This document shows positions 35,979 to 45,024 of a stretch of 64,000 nucleotides of DNA, one piece after another; within the stretch, counting starts at the first letter, position 1; each line of letters starts with the position of its first letter. The translations under genes were made by a program, and so were the position numbers. The notes below the pieces were generated by a model. That model saw only the letters and a list, made by a program, of their open reading frames with translations, ran no database searches and was not told the origin of the DNA. The stretch is from Methylocystis sp. ATCC 49242. Lineage in GTDB: Bacteria > Pseudomonadota > Alphaproteobacteria > Rhizobiales > Beijerinckiaceae. The stretch is taken from assembly GCF_000188155.2 (NCBI RefSeq), contig NZ_KE124774.1:4252163-4316162 (forward strand), in the 5' to 3' direction.

Positions 35979-37457
35979 GTGACCGGCAGCGAGACTTTCT
36001 CCCTTCTGCAATTCCTCGGCGGCGCCTTCGTCTCGCTCATCTGGTGCGCCATCGGCTTCGCCGCATGGTGGATGATGTTCCAGGCTCCATTTGGTCGACG
36101 AACGTTCAGGGCCAGCGTTGCGATCAAGGCGCCGGTCGAGAGGATCTGGTCCGCCTTTCTGCTCGAGCCGTCGCCGCCCGGCGGCTGGGGCGGCGCGCTT
36201 GAAATTTCGGGGCAGGAGTTTCGCGGAGAACCGCCGTCGCGACACAGGGTCGTCGTGCGGCATGGCGGGATGGGCCCTTTCCGGGATACGGTCTGGCGCA
36301 TCCTGCGGCTCGAGCCTTTCACCCTGTATGAAGCCGAACAGGAAACGATCGGCGGAAAGGCGGTCGGCGCCCGTGAAGCCGCCGTCATGCGCCTTCGGCT
36401 CACGCCGCGAGGCGGGGAGGCGTTGGTCGAACAGGAGACGAGGCGACTCGTGCGAGGCGTCTTCGGCTTTCTCTACGTGCCCCGGGCCAATCGCCGATGT
36501 TTCGACCATTTGCGCGCGCACTGCGAGGGGCTGGAGGCGATGAATGCGGTGCCGATCGTGAGCCGTTCGGCGAGTTTTCTGCTCGCTATCCTCGCTTTCG
36601 GCGCCGTCGTTGCGCTCTTTTGCGCCGCCAATCCGGAAATCTGGGAAATTGTCGCCTTCATAGCGATTTTCCTTCAGCTGGCGCTCTGGACGCACGAATA
36701 CGGCCATCTGATCGCCATGCGCTGGTTCGGCCAGCGCGACGCGACGCTTCTCATGCTTCCCTTTCTCGGCGGCGCCGCGCTCAACACGCGGCGGCCGCGC
36801 TCGCGTTTCGAGGAGGCGATGATCGCGCTGATGGGGCCGGCCTTTTCGGGCGCGATCGTGCTGGCGCTCACGCCTTTCGCGCCCTGGGGGCTGAGGTTTT
36901 TCGAGGCGGGGACGGACCCTGAGGCGCTGAGCTGGACGGCTCCCGGCGCGCCTGCGACATGGGCGGGCCTTTGCGTCGTCGCCTTTCTTGCGATGTCCAT
37001 ACCCATTAATCTCTATAATCTCACGCCCATTGGCGCGCTCGACGGGGGCAGGGTCGTCTCGGCGCTGGCGCGGGGGCGCCTTTCGCGCGCGCTTCTCACG
37101 GCGGGCGTTTTTGCGGCGCTGGCGTACGCCATCGCGGGGACGGGGAGCGCGAATGACTTTGGCGCGGCGATCGCTTTCGTCGCCGTCGCCGCGGCTTCCG
37201 CGCTCCTTGCCGGCGCTAACGGGCAGGATGAACTCGCGCCGATGAGCGGGGGCCAAACGGTGACGACGGCCCTGCTGCTCGCCGTGACGCTTTTCATCCA
37301 TGTCGACGCCTCGCGCACGCTCCTGCCGCGCTTCATGGCGGCGGTGCGTGACGGCGTTGGCGGGACCGCCGACGCGGGCCCGCCAATATCAGCGACGGCC
37401 TCGCGCTATGTCGTCAGCGAGACCATGCGTCCGCAGGGTCAGACCGCCGCGCCGTAA
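35979..37457 (+). CDS. SRPBCC domain fused to an M50 (site-2 protease type) intramembrane metalloprotease
   Basis: The 492-residue protein has an N-terminal helix, an SRPBCC/polyketide-cyclase-like lipid-binding domain (about 40-185, [18 protein letters not shown]), then a multi-helix M50 domain with zinc motif His239-EYGH and the third ligand in [12 protein letters not shown] (Asp355), both as in S2P proteases. M50 proteases cut membrane-bound regulators or process membrane proteins. The SRPBCC domain could sense a lipid or hydrophobic ligand, which is inference. The GTG at 35979 is chosen because GGAG is 7 bases upstream; an earlier GTG at 35928 has none. The 3' end overlaps rimO by 19 bases. 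Confidence 0.8.
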   Translation: MTGSETFSLLQFLGGAFVSLIWCAIGFAAWWMMFQAPFGRRTFRASVAIKAPVERIWSAFLLEPSPPGGWGGALEISGQEFRGEPPSRHRVVVRHGGMGPFRDTVWRILRLEPFTLYEAEQETIGGKAVGAREAAVMRLRLTPRGGEALVEQETRRLVRGVFGFLYVPRANRRCFDHLRAHCEGLEAMNAVPIVSRSASFLLAILAFGAVVALFCAANPEIWEIVAFIAIFLQLALWTHEYGHLIAMRWFGQRDATLLMLPFLGGAALNTRRPRSRFEEAMIALMGPAFSGAIVLALTPFAPWGLRFFEAGTDPEALSWTAPGAPATWAGLCVVAFLAMSIPINLYNLTPIGALDGGRVVSALARGRLSRALLTAGVFAALAYAIAGTGSANDFGAAIAFVAVAAASALLAGANGQDELAPMSGGQTVTTALLLAVTLFIHVDASRTLLPRFMAAVRDGVGGTADAGPPISATASRYVVSETMRPQGQTAAP

Positions 37458-38788
37458 ACGTCATAGGCGTCGGCGCGGTCGACCTTGACGGTCACGATGT
37501 CGCCCGGGCGCAGCGGCCGGCGCGACTCGACGAAGGCGGCGCCGTCGATCTGCGGCGCGTCGGCCTTGGTGCGGCCTTTGGCGAGCGCGCCAGACGGCCC
37601 GCCGCCCGCTTCGTCGATGATGACCTGCAGGCGCTTGCCGACCTTGCGCTTCATCAGCCGGGCGCTGACGGCCTGCTGCTTTTCCATGAAACGCTTCCAG
37701 CGCGCCTCCTTCACTTCCTCGGGCACGGGCGCCAATCCCAGCTCATTTGCGGGCGCGCCGGAGACCGGCTCATATTTGAAGGCGCCGGCGCGGTCGATCT
37801 CGGCTTCGTCCAGCCAGTCGAGAAGCAGCTGGAAATCCTCCTCCGTCTCGCCGGGGAAGCCGACGATGAAGGTCGAGCGAAGGGCGAGGTCGGGACAGGC
37901 CGCGCGCCAGGCCTTGATGCGCGCCAGCGTCTTTTCCTCATTTGCCGGGCGCTTCATCGCCTTCAGCACATTGGGCGCGGCGTGCTGGAAGGGAATGTCG
38001 AGATAGGGAAGGATCTTCCCCTCCGTCATCAGCCCGATCACCTCGTCGACATGCGGATAGGGGTAGACGTAATGGAGCCTCGTCCACAGGCCGAGTTCGC
38101 CCAGCTCGCGGGCGAGATCGAGGAAGCGGGCGCGCACCGCGCGATCACCCAGCATGCTCTCCACGTAGCGAAGGTCGCGGCCATAGGCGCTGGTGTCCTG
38201 CGAAATGACCAGCAATTCCTTGACGCCCGCGCGGGCGAGCTTCTCCGCCTCGCGGAGCACCTCCGCCGCCGGGCGCGAGACCAGAGGGCCGCGCAGATGA
38301 GGAATGATGCAGAAGGAGCAGCTGTTGTCGCAGCCTTCCGAAATCTTCAGATAGGCGTAATGGCGCGGCGTGAGCTTCACGCCCTGTTCGGGCACGAGAT
38401 CGACGAAAGGATCATGCGCGGGCGCGACGGCGCGATGGACGGCCTCGACGACGCTCTCATATTGCTGGGGGCCCGTGATCGCGAGCACCTCGGGGAAACG
38501 CTCGGCGATCGCCTCGGGTTCGGCGCCCATGCAGCCGGTGACGATGACCTTGCCGTTTTCACTGAGCGCTGCGCCGATCGCCTCCAGCGACTCCGCCTTG
38601 GCGCTGTCGAGAAAGCCGCAGGTGTTGACGACGACGACATCGGCGCCCTCGTGGCGCCGCGCGAGTTCATAACCCTCGGCGCGAAGTCGGGTGACGATGC
38701 GCTCGCTGTCCACGAGCGCCTTGGGGCAACCCAGCGAAACAAAAGAAACGCGCGGGGCGGCGGAATTAGGCTTCAAGTCTTCCTGCAT
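37439..38788 (-). CDS. rimO: Ribosomal protein S12 methylthiotransferase
   Basis: Radical-SAM enzyme that adds a methylthio group to an aspartate of ribosomal protein S12. The 449-residue protein has the N-terminal UPF0004 domain ([34 protein letters not shown]: three cluster cysteines), the radical-SAM motif CDNSCSFC and a C-terminal TRAM domain. Length matches RimO rather than MiaB, and the S(L)GCPK(N/A)xVDSE start is RimO-type. It is convergent with the M50 protease gene. Confidence 0.95.
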   Translation of the reverse strand: MQEDLKPNSAAPRVSFVSLGCPKALVDSERIVTRLRAEGYELARRHEGADVVVVNTCGFLDSAKAESLEAIGAALSENGKVIVTGCMGAEPEAIAERFPEVLAITGPQQYESVVEAVHRAVAPAHDPFVDLVPEQGVKLTPRHYAYLKISEGCDNSCSFCIIPHLRGPLVSRPAAEVLREAEKLARAGVKELLVISQDTSAYGRDLRYVESMLGDRAVRARFLDLARELGELGLWTRLHYVYPYPHVDEVIGLMTEGKILPYLDIPFQHAAPNVLKAMKRPANEEKTLARIKAWRAACPDLALRSTFIVGFPGETEEDFQLLLDWLDEAEIDRAGAFKYEPVSGAPANELGLAPVPEEVKEARWKRFMEKQQAVSARLMKRKVGKRLQVIIDEAGGGPSGALAKGRTKADAPQIDGAAFVESRRPLRPGDIVTVKVDRADAYDVYGAAV

Positions 38789-38841
38789 CAGGCCCGATTG
38801 CCACGCCGCGGCGGGAATGGCAATCGCGGCGGGGCGGCGGC

Positions 38842-38907
38842 TCAGGCGAGCATGGCGCCGACGAGGGCGTAAAGAGCAACGGCGGCAAGAACGAGGGCGT
38901 GAATCAT
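38842..38907 (-). CDS. Possible 21-residue membrane peptide upstream of rimO
   Basis: The frame reads [21 protein letters not shown], a single hydrophobic helix, starting at ATG 38907 with GGAG 9 bases upstream and ending TGA 53 bases before rimO on the same strand. It is too short to be sure. The region 38908-39265 to its right shows no gene, only an AT-rich patch near 39090-39150. Confidence 0.35.
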   Translation of the reverse strand: MIHALVLAAVALYALVGAMLA

Positions 38908-39265
38908 GAACGCAAACTCCACTGTGCGCGCCGGAGCGCGCGCCTAAAGCGATTGGACTTTTTGAGAGCGGCGTCGACCGCCGGTTACGAGGCGACGACT
39001 AACACGTTAATAGATTGCGCCTCTTAACAAACCGTTTCCGCAACGCGAATCCGGATTGCCGGAATGTGGCGGAATTTGCGCGGGGAAGAGCGCCGGAGGG
39101 AGGCATAATTCAACATTTTCATTAATTTGCGACGCGCCGTAAAAACAGTTTTGCGCTCGCCGTCCGCGCCTCTATGAATAGCCGCGCCGTAGTCGCCCGC
39201 GCGGGGCAAGTCGCCATGCGCGTTAATTTCCATCAGCGCCGCCGTCCTAAAGGAAGACTTGACCC

Positions 39266-40249
39266 TTGCCGAATTCGATCGTTCTCGGAACCGGATCCTA
39301 CGCGCCGAGTCGCGTCGTCACCAACGCCGATCTCGAGAAGATGGTCGCCACCAACGGCGACTGGATCGTCAGCCGCACGGGCATCAGGGAGCGGCGCGTC
39401 GCCGCGGACAGTGAGGCGACCTCCGATCTTGCCGCCGCCGCCGCGCGCGAGGCGCTGGCCTTTGCGGGCGTCGATCCTGCGGATGTCGACATGATCGTCG
39501 TCGGCACGGTGACGGGCGATACGCCCACGCCCTCCTGCGCCGCTTTCGTGCAGGCCAGGCTCGGCGCGAAGAACGCGTTCTGTTTCGACGTGGCGGCGGC
39601 CTGCGCAGGGTCGCTTTACGGCCTCACCATCGCCGACCAGTTCATTCGCTCCGGCATGGTGAAGCGCGCGCTCGTCATCGGCGCCGAGACGCTGAGCCGG
39701 TTCGTCGACTGGACCAATCGCGAGACCTGCGTGCTGTTCGGCGACGCCGCCGGCGCCATCCTGCTCGGCGCGACGGAGGAGGAGGGTCACGGCCTTCTCG
39801 CCGCGACGCTGCGCACGGACGGCTCGATGACTGACATTCTCGGCATTTTCGGCGGCGGCAGCCGCCGCCCATTGTCCGAGGAGTTGCTCGCCGACAATGG
39901 CAACAAGATCAAGATGCGCGGCCGCGAGGTCTACAAGGTTGCGACGCGGCTTCTGCCGGAGGTCGTCGCCGACACGCTCGCCAAGGCCGGACTGTCCGCC
40001 AGCGACGTCACCCATGTAATCGCCCATCAGGCCAATCAGCGCATCATCGAGTCCGCGCTCGACAATCTCGGCGTGCCGGTCGAGAAGTGCTGGATCAACA
40101 TCGACCGCTATGGAAACACGTCGAGCGCCTCCATGCCCATCACGCTCGACGAGGCCAATCGCGCCGGAAGGCTGAAGAAGGGCGACGTGATTGCGATGAT
40201 GGCCATCGGCGCCGGCATGACGTGGGGCGGCGCCGTCCTGCGATGGTGA
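39266..40249 (+). CDS. fabH: Beta-ketoacyl-ACP synthase III
   Basis: Condenses an acyl-CoA with malonyl-ACP to start fatty-acid synthesis. The 327-residue thiolase-fold protein has the catalytic triad Cys113 (AAACAGSLYGL), His254 (IAHQANQRI) and Asn284 (DRYGNTSSAS). The start is TTG at 39266 with AAGGAAG 9 bases upstream. The usual alphaproteobacterial neighbours plsX, ihfA and a MerR gene are absent, so this may be a relocated or second copy. Confidence 0.93.
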   Translation: MPNSIVLGTGSYAPSRVVTNADLEKMVATNGDWIVSRTGIRERRVAADSEATSDLAAAAAREALAFAGVDPADVDMIVVGTVTGDTPTPSCAAFVQARLGAKNAFCFDVAAACAGSLYGLTIADQFIRSGMVKRALVIGAETLSRFVDWTNRETCVLFGDAAGAILLGATEEEGHGLLAATLRTDGSMTDILGIFGGGSRRPLSEELLADNGNKIKMRGREVYKVATRLLPEVVADTLAKAGLSASDVTHVIAHQANQRIIESALDNLGVPVEKCWINIDRYGNTSSASMPITLDEANRAGRLKKGDVIAMMAIGAGMTWGGAVLRW

Positions 40250-40294
40250 CGGCGGCTGAGGCGCGGGCGGCATCGTTCGGCGGCGATTGCTAAA

Positions 40295-40405
40295 TCAGTT
40301 CGTCGTCGCCGGAAACATCCAGCTCCAGCCCACGATCATGAGGCTCAGGCACCAGATCGCCGGACCGACGACGATGACGATATTGGCGATGCGATCTTCG
40401 CTCAT
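40295..40405 (-). CDS. Tiny membrane protein, 36 residues
   Basis: The frame reads MSEDRIANIVIVVGPAIWCL followed by SLMIVGWSWMFPATTN and TGA: a short charged start and a membrane helix. GGAGG lies 7 bases before the ATG at 40405, an excellent ribosome-binding site. No homologue can be named. The 40406-40624 region to its right holds a GAACGCA/TGCGTTC dyad (40426-40442) and a terminator. Confidence 0.6.
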   Translation of the reverse strand: MSEDRIANIVIVVGPAIWCLSLMIVGWSWMFPATTN

Positions 40406-40524
40406 GTTTTCCCCTCCGGATCATCGAACGCAGGTTGCGTTCCGTGGGCGAAGGGAATGGCACGGGAGCGGCTGAGTGCGGCGTGCGTCAGCGCACGGGC
40501 GAAGGACTTTTGCGGGGAGCGTCA

Positions 40525-40561
40525 GGAAAAGAAGGGGCGGACCCCGGGGGGAGGCCCGCCC
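40525..40561 (-). terminator. Intrinsic terminator of the MarR/mini-thioredoxin pair
   Basis: On the minus strand, GGGCGG pairs with CCGCCC around an inner CCCC/GGGG pairing, followed by CTTCTTTTCC. It lies about 65 bases beyond the stop codon of the mini-thioredoxin gene. Confidence 0.55.
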
Positions 40562-40624
40562 GACAGGAACCGTCAGATCATTGCGCGGTGCTGAACGGTT
40601 CCCGCTTACTGGTAAGGTGGCGCG

Positions 40625-40861
40625 TTACTTCAGCGCGGCGAGGTCCGCGCCAAAATTTATGTGGTAGGGCTTGCCGCCCAGCACAAGCGCCGGCACCGAT
40701 TTCACGCCGGCCTTCTCGGCCTCGCCGATCCGGCTCTTGTCCTGCCCGAGATGCACGATCTCGACCTCGAACTTCTTGGGATCGAGGCTTTCCGCCAGCT
40801 GACGTTCGGCGTCGACGCAGACCGGGCATCCGGCGTGGTAGAAGACGGCTTTTTGAGACAT
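40625..40861 (-). CDS. Mini-thioredoxin/glutaredoxin-like protein, 78 residues
   Basis: The protein starts MSQKAVFYHAGCPVCVDAER with a redox CPVC motif (Cys12, Cys15), then VEIVHLGQDKSRIGEAEKAG, and the cis-proline segment SVPALVLGGKPYHINFG. This is a minimal thioredoxin fold like glutaredoxins. It probably reduces a disulfide or thiol partner. It lies 88 bases downstream of the MarR-type gene on the same strand and is followed by a terminator, so the two form a likely operon. GGA stands before the ATG in AAGGAAACGCACT. Confidence 0.85.
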   Translation of the reverse strand: MSQKAVFYHAGCPVCVDAERQLAESLDPKKFEVEIVHLGQDKSRIGEAEKAGVKSVPALVLGGKPYHINFGADLAALK

Positions 40862-40949
40862 AGTGCGTTTCCTTCTTCGTGATGCGAAGTGGGATGAAAG
40901 GCGGTTCGTCGGCTGCAACCCGGCGAACCGCCGCTTTTTTCCGGGGCGC

Positions 40950-41618
40950 TCAGGGCGCCGCCGGTCTCGCGGCGTCGCGTTCGGCGACGCCGAGAAACTT
41001 GTTCCAGACCTCCTCCTGATCCTGCGCCGCTTCATGGTCGGCGCAATCGAGCCTGAGCGCCGGCGCGCCGAAGGCGGCGTCGACGAGAGCGCAGTGATGC
41101 GGGGCTTCCGCGTCGTCATGCGCGTAGGGGCGAAAATACTTGCAGCTGACGCACATGCGTTGCGGCGGGATCGCGCCCTCTATTTGCAGATTACGGATGA
41201 GCCGAATGACGAGGCCGAGCAGTTGCGATTGCTCCTGCGCGCCCAGCGCCTGCAATGCGCGCTCGGTCGCACCGGCGCGCGCCTCGATCGCTCCGCTCAG
41301 CGCCAGTCCGCGCTCGGTCGCGGCCACGGTGGTCGCGCGACGATCCTGCGCATCCGGGCGGCGCTCGACGAGCCCCTTCTTCTCCAGCGCGGCGATGGAG
41401 TCCGTCGCTGTCGGCTGGCTTGCGCCGAGATGGGCGGCGATGGCGCCGACGCGAGCGCCTTCGTGACCGGCGAGATAGCCGAGTATCTGCGCCTGCGTCG
41501 GATTGACCGGCGCGGTCTCCAGCGCGCGCCAGCGATCGGCGCGCAGCGCCGCCGAGACGCGCTCGAGACCGTCGATCAGTCGCTTCGTGATGGCTGCGGA
41601 AGGGCCTCCGGTGCTCAT
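40950..41618 (-). CDS. MarR-family regulator with a C-terminal four-cysteine motif
   Basis: The 222-residue protein has a MarR winged helix in its first 145 residues (NPTQAQILGYLAGHEGARVG, GASQPTATDSIAALEKKGLV, RRPDAQDRRATTV). Beyond it lies an extension not present in ordinary MarR proteins, with Cys156-x2-Cys159, His175-Cys176 and Cys192-x2-His195. This spacing could bind an iron-sulfur cluster or zinc, or act as a thiol switch. A TAGGACTCCTA dyad 14 bases before its ATG is a likely autoregulatory site. A mini-thioredoxin gene follows. Confidence 0.85.
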   Translation of the reverse strand: MSTGGPSAAITKRLIDGLERVSAALRADRWRALETAPVNPTQAQILGYLAGHEGARVGAIAAHLGASQPTATDSIAALEKKGLVERRPDAQDRRATTVAATERGLALSGAIEARAGATERALQALGAQEQSQLLGLVIRLIRNLQIEGAIPPQRMCVSCKYFRPYAHDDAEAPHHCALVDAAFGAPALRLDCADHEAAQDQEEVWNKFLGVAERDAARPAAP

Positions 41619-41631
41619 ACCGGCATATTTA

Positions 41632-41642
41632 TAGGACTCCTA
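41632..41642. promoter_or_regulatory. Candidate operator TAGGA-C-TCCTA for the MarR-type regulator
   Basis: An 11-base perfect dyad sits in an AT-rich stretch (TTATAGGACTCCTAATAA) 14 bases upstream of the MarR start and about 97 bases upstream of ftsY. MarR proteins commonly bind such short dyads in their own promoters. Confidence 0.5.
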
Positions 41643-41738
41643 ATAATTTTCAAGACTGACGGAATGATTTGACTTTCTCCAACTTCACTGGCCCTTCGGC
41701 CATGATTAGTGTAGGCATTGCCGCCAATTGAGGGACGC

Positions 41739-42800
41739 ATGAGCACGGACGCAGACGGGTCGAAAAAGCGCGGCATGTTCTCGCGCCTGTTCGGAAAAAA
41801 CGAAAAGACGCAGGCGGAGCCGCAAATTGCCGAGGCGCCGGAGGAGCCCAAGCGCTCCTGGTGGTCGCGACTGACGGGCGGTCTGGCGCGCACGTCGCAG
41901 GCGATTTCCCAAGGCGTCGCCGACATTTTCACCAAGCGCAAGCTCGACGCGCTGACGCTCGAAGAGCTGGAGGACGTGCTCTTGCGCGCCGACCTTGGCG
42001 TCGGCGCGGCGATGCGCATCACCAAGGCCGTCGGCAAGGCGCGCTACGAAAAGGACATCGAGCCCGACGAGGTGCGCGCCATCCTCGCCCGCGAGGTCGA
42101 GGCCGTGCTGGAGCCAGTGGCTGTTCCCTTCGAGATCGACGAGAGCAAAAAGCCTTTCATCGTGCTGGTCGTCGGCGTCAATGGTTCCGGCAAGACCACC
42201 ACCATCGCCAAGCTTGCCTCCAAGTGGACGGGTGAGGGCAAGAAGGTCGTGCTCGCGGCCGGCGACACTTTCCGCGCCGCCGCCGTCGAGCAGCTGCGGA
42301 TCTGGGGCGCGCGGCTCGATGCGGAGGTCGTCGCGGGCAATGAAGGCGCGGACGCCGCCGGACTCGCCTTCGACGCCATCAAGCGCGCGGGTGAAAGCGG
42401 CGCCGACATCATGCTGATGGACACCGCCGGGCGCCTTCAGAACCGCGCCGAGCTGATGGCCGAGCTGGAAAAAATCGTGCGGGTGATGAAAAAGGCCGAG
42501 CCCGAGGCGCCTCATGCGGTGCTGCTGGTGCTCGACGCCACCGTCGGCCAGAATGCGATGCAGCAGGTCGAGGTCTTTCAGCGCATGGCGGGCGTCACCG
42601 GCCTCGTGATGACCAAGCTTGACGGCACGGCGCGCGGCGGCATTCTCGTCGCCATCGCGGAGGCTTATGGCCTCCCGATCCACTTCATCGGCGTAGGCGA
42701 GGGACAGGACGATCTTGAACCCTTCACGGCCCGCGATTTCGCGCGCGCCATCGCCGGCCTCGAGGAAAGCGAAACGCCAGAGGCGGCTTCGGAAAGCTGA
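41739..42800 (+). CDS. ftsY: Signal recognition particle receptor FtsY
   Basis: SRP-receptor GTPase that delivers ribosomes making membrane proteins to the translocon. The 353-residue protein has a short basic/acidic A region, the N domain, and the G domain with VGVNGSGKTTTIAKLA, GDTFRAAAVEQL, DTAGRLQN, TKLDGTARGG and GVGEGQDDLEPF. The ATG at 41739 has GAGG 5 bases upstream. yciB follows after 5 bases, so they are co-transcribed. Confidence 0.96.
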   Translation: MSTDADGSKKRGMFSRLFGKNEKTQAEPQIAEAPEEPKRSWWSRLTGGLARTSQAISQGVADIFTKRKLDALTLEELEDVLLRADLGVGAAMRITKAVGKARYEKDIEPDEVRAILAREVEAVLEPVAVPFEIDESKKPFIVLVVGVNGSGKTTTIAKLASKWTGEGKKVVLAAGDTFRAAAVEQLRIWGARLDAEVVAGNEGADAAGLAFDAIKRAGESGADIMLMDTAGRLQNRAELMAELEKIVRVMKKAEPEAPHAVLLVLDATVGQNAMQQVEVFQRMAGVTGLVMTKLDGTARGGILVAIAEAYGLPIHFIGVGEGQDDLEPFTARDFARAIAGLEESETPEAASES

Positions 42801-42805
42801 ACGAC

Positions 42806-43432
42806 ATGACTCAGGACACTGCGACCAAGCCCAAGACGGATCTGTCCACGGGCCCCAAGAAGCGTTTGAGCCCGTGGGCCAAGCTCCTACTCGAGCTCGG
42901 GCCGCTCGTGCTGTTCTTCGTGGCGAACAGCAAATACGGCATTTTCGCCGCGACGGGCGTGCTGATGGCCGGCGTCGTCCTCACGCTCGTCGTGTCCTGG
43001 GCGGTGACAAAACATCTGCCGGCGATGCCGGTCGTGACGGCGATTCTCGTGCTGGTTTTCGGATCGCTGACCTATTTCCTGCACGACGAAACCTTCATCA
43101 AGCTGAAGGTGACGATCCTCTATTCGCTGTTCGGCGCTGGCCTCATCGGCGCGCTTTACTTCGGAAAACTCCTCTTGCCGATCGTCTTCGATCTCGCGAT
43201 CCATATTGACGACGCGGGCTGGCGCAAGCTCACCTGGCGCTGGGGCCTGTTCTTCTTCTTTCTTGCCGGCCTCAACGAAGTCGTGCGCCGCGTGGTGTCG
43301 ACCGACGACTGGGTGAACTTCAAGGTCTTCGGCATTCTGCCCCTCACGATCCTGTTCGCGATCGCGCAGGCGCCGCTCATCATGCGCCACGAGATTCCCG
43401 CGGAGGAAGAGGATACGGAGACGCATTTCTGA
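42806..43432 (+). CDS. yciB: Inner-membrane septation protein A (YciB/IspZ family)
   Basis: The 208-residue protein has about six membrane helices with family features LLLELGPLVLFFVANSKYGI, the TYFLHDETFIKLKVTILY segment, and WRWGLFFFFLAGLNEVVRR, followed by WVNFKVFG. Family members affect septation and envelope integrity. The N-terminal 25 residues form a charged cytoplasmic extension. It follows ftsY by 5 bases. Confidence 0.92.
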   Translation: MTQDTATKPKTDLSTGPKKRLSPWAKLLLELGPLVLFFVANSKYGIFAATGVLMAGVVLTLVVSWAVTKHLPAMPVVTAILVLVFGSLTYFLHDETFIKLKVTILYSLFGAGLIGALYFGKLLLPIVFDLAIHIDDAGWRKLTWRWGLFFFFLAGLNEVVRRVVSTDDWVNFKVFGILPLTILFAIAQAPLIMRHEIPAEEEDTETHF

Positions 43433-43566
43433 CCGGGGAGAGCGAGAGCGTCGCGAGTTAGTGAAGCTTCAACTATGCCGTGGTGTATACAATTTACTAT
43501 ATTTATTCATCACGTAGCCTGAATTTCGTTGTGCGCGGAGCTGCGCGCGAATTCAGGGGGAGGCCG

Positions 43567-43995
43567 ATGTCCGACACTTTCTTTTCAAGTCATACTCATC
43601 ACCATGACGATGAACACCACGCCCCGGAGGAAGGCTATCCCATTCCGCTGGGGCCCAAAGTCGCGCTGATCCTCAACATCAACGCCGCCATATGGGCGGC
43701 GGCGGTGACGGTGATCGTGACGGTGACGCGGCGCGAAAACAATATCGAGCAGATCGCGTCACTCTCGAATCTCATTCTTTGCTTTCTCGTCGGCGTCGTG
43801 ATCGCCATACTCTCCTGCGGATGCGACCGCGCGGCGCGCAACATGTACCGGCGGGAAGCGTCGCGAAAGAAAGCGTGGTTCGGCGTCGCGGAGATTTGCG
43901 ACATATCCGCCGTCGGCGTGCTGGCGGCGGCCTTTGCGATCTTCGCCTGGGGCGTCTGGTCGATCGTCATGCTGGCCGCAATGGCGTATCGCTGA
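43567..43995 (+). CDS. Membrane protein with His-rich N-terminus, 142 residues
   Basis: The N-terminus SSHTHHHDDEHHAPEEG is rich in histidine and acid and could bind metal. Three hydrophobic helices follow (ALILNINAAIWAAAVTVIVTV, LILCFLVGVVIAILSCG, VLAAAFAIFAWGVWSIVML). No family recognised. The ATG at 43567 is preceded by GGGGGAGG. Upstream, 43475-43510 is AT-rich and may hold the promoter. Confidence 0.65.
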   Translation: MSDTFFSSHTHHHDDEHHAPEEGYPIPLGPKVALILNINAAIWAAAVTVIVTVTRRENNIEQIASLSNLILCFLVGVVIAILSCGCDRAARNMYRREASRKKAWFGVAEICDISAVGVLAAAFAIFAWGVWSIVMLAAMAYR

Positions 43996-44108
43996 CGGCG
44001 CCTTGGGCCGTCGGGCCATTCCCGGCGCGCGCACGATTTGTTGACCATGAATATTTGGCTGGCGATAACCAGGAAAAGCAGGCTTTAGCGAAGCAATAAC
44101 CACAGCTT

Positions 44109-44141
44109 ATGCTTAGCATTTACGGTAAAAATCGATCGATT
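44109..44141. promoter_or_regulatory. Two dyads in the L,D-transpeptidase upstream region
   Basis: ATGCT-T-AGCAT (44109-44119) and AATCGATCGATT (44130-44141) lie in an AT-rich stretch about 70-100 bases before the start at 44211. They may be operators; no known regulator site is matched. The rest of 43996-44210 shows no gene. Confidence 0.3.
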
Positions 44142-44210
44142 ATCATGTAAACCATCGTCCCTTGCGCCGTAGGCTCCATGCTTCCGGCGCGCGCTCAACG
44201 GTTTCGCGTC

Positions 44211-44957
44211 ATGTCCCGCAAATCGATATTATTGCGTCTCGTTCCGGCCTTCTCCGCGACGGCCCTGTCGCTCGCGCTCTCCTCCGCGGCGCAGGCCAAT
44301 CCCTACGCCCTGTCCGCCGCGCCGCCCTATCCGTCGAATTATTATGCGCCGCAGCCGCAAAGCGCGCTCGGCGGGGGGCTGATCGAGGCCCTGGTCGGCG
44401 AGGCTTCCGGGCCGCATGTGCGCTATGCCGCGCCGCCGGCCGCCCATCCTTACGCCACGCAGACGCGCGTCGCCGCCTATGCGCCGCAGCCGATGGACAT
44501 GCAGCGTGAAATGGATCCCGACTATCTGCGCGCCGAAGTCGATTACCAGGGCCCCGAATCGCCCGGCACCATCGTCGTCGACACGCCGCGCAAGCATCTC
44601 TATCTCGTGCAGGGTCGCGGCCGCGCCATCCGCTACGGGATTGGCGTGGGCCGGCCAGGCTTCGAGTGGTCGGGCGTCAAGACGATCAGCCGCAAGGCCG
44701 AGTGGCCGGACTGGACGCCGCCCGCCGAAATGCTGGCGCGCCGGCCCGATCTGCCGCGCCACATGGACGGCGGTCCGGCCAATCCGCTCGGCGCCCGCGC
44801 GCTGTATCTGGGCTCCTCGCTCTATCGCATCCACGGCACCAATGAGCCGCACACGATCGGCCAGAACGTGTCGTCGGGCTGTATCCGCATGATGAACGAC
44901 GACGTCGTGGATCTCTACAACCGGGTCGGCGTCGGAACGCGGGTGGTGGTGCGGTAG
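44211..44957 (+). CDS. L,D-transpeptidase of the ErfK/YbiS/YcfS type
   Basis: The 248-residue exported protein (signal MSRKSILLRLVPAF..LALSSAAQA) has a Pro/Ala/Tyr-rich linker and a YkuD domain from about residue 115 (TIVVDTPRKHLYLVQGRGRA) to the end, with His208 in RIHGTNEPHTIG and Cys224 in SSGCIRM. Such enzymes make 3-3 peptidoglycan cross-links or attach proteins to the wall. The start at ATG 44211 gives the better signal; ATG 44178 is the alternative. Two dyads lie upstream. Confidence 0.9.
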   Translation: MSRKSILLRLVPAFSATALSLALSSAAQANPYALSAAPPYPSNYYAPQPQSALGGGLIEALVGEASGPHVRYAAPPAAHPYATQTRVAAYAPQPMDMQREMDPDYLRAEVDYQGPESPGTIVVDTPRKHLYLVQGRGRAIRYGIGVGRPGFEWSGVKTISRKAEWPDWTPPAEMLARRPDLPRHMDGGPANPLGARALYLGSSLYRIHGTNEPHTIGQNVSSGCIRMMNDDVVDLYNRVGVGTRVVVR

Positions 44958-45024
44958 GGCTCGCGGTTGCAATCGACGCCGCTTCGGGCGATAGCTTGAA
45001 CTGGATTTACCGGGGCGAGTCGAA

